Source: Collinsella sp. AM17-1
Lineage (GTDB): Bacteria > Actinomycetota > Coriobacteriia > Coriobacteriales > Coriobacteriaceae
Reading direction: 5' to 3'
Length of the DNA stretch: 5,804 nucleotides
Assembly: GCF_003470665.1 (NCBI RefSeq)
Contig: NZ_QRJZ01000034.1
Span: 1-5,804, forward strand
Part shown: positions 5,175 to 5,804 of the stretch, one piece after another
Position numbering within the stretch: position 1 is the stretch's first letter
How the letters are laid out: the number at the start of each line of letters is the position of its first letter
Translations under genes and position numbers: made by a program
Notes under the pieces: model-generated
Database searches by the model: none
Seen by the model: only the letters and a program-made list of their open reading frames with translations
What the model was told of the DNA's origin: nothing

Positions 5175-5804
5175 ATGCTCGATACTACCACCTTCGTCGG
5201 CCTCGACGTCCACGCCCGCTCGATAAAGGCCGTCTCCCTCGACGTCATGACCGGGGAGGTGCGCGCCGCGACCTTCGGCTACGACGCCGGCGCCGTCGCG
5301 GAGTGGGTCCGCTCCGTGGACCCCGGGGCCAGGTGCGTGTACGAGTCCGGGGTCACGGGCTTCGACCTGCAGAAGAGGCTCTCCGGCCTGGGGGTCGGCT
5401 GCGTGGTCGGCGCCGTCTCGAAGATGATCAAGCCCAGCGCGGACAGGCGCAGGAAGAACGACCGCAACGACGCCGAGTTCCTCGCCCGCATGCTGTCGGT
5501 CGGCAACGTGGTCGAGGTGTGGGTCCCCGACGACGAGTGCGAGGCCGCCCGCGACCTGACCAGGGCGCTCGAGGACGCGAGGGACGACCTCTCGCGCTCG
5601 AAGCAGCGGCTCTCCAAGTTCCTGCTCAGGCACGGCTTCGTCTTCGACGAGAGGACGCCCACCGGCCGCAGGAAGGGCAACTGGACCCGGGCCCACTGGT
5701 CCTGGATCGAGTCGATAAGGTTCGCGGAGGGGGCCGACGAGGAGGTGCTCGCCTACTACGTCGACGCGGTCAGGCGGGCGGCGGAGGAGAAGGCGAGGCT
5801 CGAG
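5175..5804 (+). CDS. IS110-family transposase, N-terminal part, runs off the window
   Basis: The frame is open for 210 codons to the right edge with no stop, so only the N-terminal RuvC-like half is visible. The DEDD residues are Asp11 (GLDVH), Glu57 (VYESG), and Asp96 and Asp99 in RKNDRNDAEFLARML, the classic IS110 arrangement. A charged, helical segment follows (about 120-210, including RDLTRALEDARDD, SKQRLSKFLLRHG and WTRAHWSW), matching the linker or coiled-coil region. The C-terminal domain with the catalytic serine should lie beyond the edge. GGAAGGGG ends 5 bases before the ATG and fixes the start. By my count only four of 210 codons (GAT, ACT, ATA, ATA) end in A or T, and Arg is often AGG, unlike the neighbouring genes, which suggests acquisition from another high-GC host. 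The enzyme would recombine donor and target DNA, probably guided by a bridge RNA. Intactness cannot be judged. Confidence 0.93.
   Translation, partial: MLDTTTFVGLDVHARSIKAVSLDVMTGEVRAATFGYDAGAVAEWVRSVDPGARCVYESGVTGFDLQKRLSGLGVGCVVGAVSKMIKPSADRRRKNDRNDAEFLARMLSVGNVVEVWVPDDECEAARDLTRALEDARDDLSRSKQRLSKFLLRHGFVFDERTPTGRRKGNWTRAHWSWIESIRFAEGADEEVLAYYVDAVRRAAEEKARLE

Larger units (their letters stand above)
5071..5804 (+). mobile_element. IS110-family insertion sequence, left part
   Basis: The segment holds a non-coding leader followed by a DEDD transposase that continues past the right edge. IS110 elements generally lack terminal inverted repeats and target duplications, so the left boundary cannot be read directly; I place it after the TAA of the truncated secreted-protein frame, but it could lie up to about 30 bases further left. 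The base composition of the transposase differs sharply from the resident genes. The right end is outside the window. Confidence 0.7.

Noticed and set aside
4851..5696. 281-codon minus-strand open frame across the secreted-protein fragment and transposase
   Set aside because: It opposes two better-supported plus-strand genes. Its long Val/Gly/Ala/Asp run is the mirror of the near-total G/C third positions of the transposase, and it lacks recognisable motifs.

Overview
The window is high-GC bacterial DNA with tightly packed genes and good Shine-Dalgarno sites. Gene content, composition and signal-peptide style suggest a gut actinobacterium of the Coriobacteriia, Collinsella being my best guess. 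That placement is inference; no rRNA or other taxonomic marker is present.

Layout. (1) Bases 1-309 hold no gene I can call firmly. They carry a 129-bp inverted-repeat element (two 30-base arms, 28/30 matched) with a 9-bp hairpin nested in it, which probably ends the leftward transcription unit. (2) 310-861, minus strand: a small cytoplasmic flavodoxin-domain protein with its own plausible promoter. (3) 973-4677, minus strand: two full-length ABC exporter half-transporters in one operon. The upstream gene has a degenerate ATPase site (Walker B Asp-Asp, switch Gln) and the downstream gene a canonical one (Asp-Glu, switch His), so together they read as a heterodimeric exporter of the TM287/288, LmrCD or BmrCD type. 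The genes abut exactly (TAG then ATG), and the downstream ribosome-binding site lies inside the last codons of the upstream gene. (4) 4678-4890: a divergent promoter region. (5) 4891-5070, plus strand: a 59-residue reading frame that is a Sec signal peptide plus a short tail, apparently the start of a secreted protein cut off by an insertion. (6) About 5071 to the right edge: the left end of an IS110-family element. It has a structured non-coding leader, where IS110 elements can encode a bridge RNA, and then the first 210 codons of the DEDD transposase. The transposase runs off the window and its codon usage is extreme (about 98% G/C at third positions).

How they work together. The two ABC proteins should form one membrane exporter; its substrate cannot be read from the sequence. 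The flavodoxin protein has no visible redox partner here and may be unrelated to the exporter. The right side records a mobile-element insertion that seems to have destroyed a secreted-protein gene transcribed divergently from the exporter operon. The most interesting points are the ATPase-site asymmetry, the candidate bridge-RNA leader, and the large inverted-repeat element at the left.
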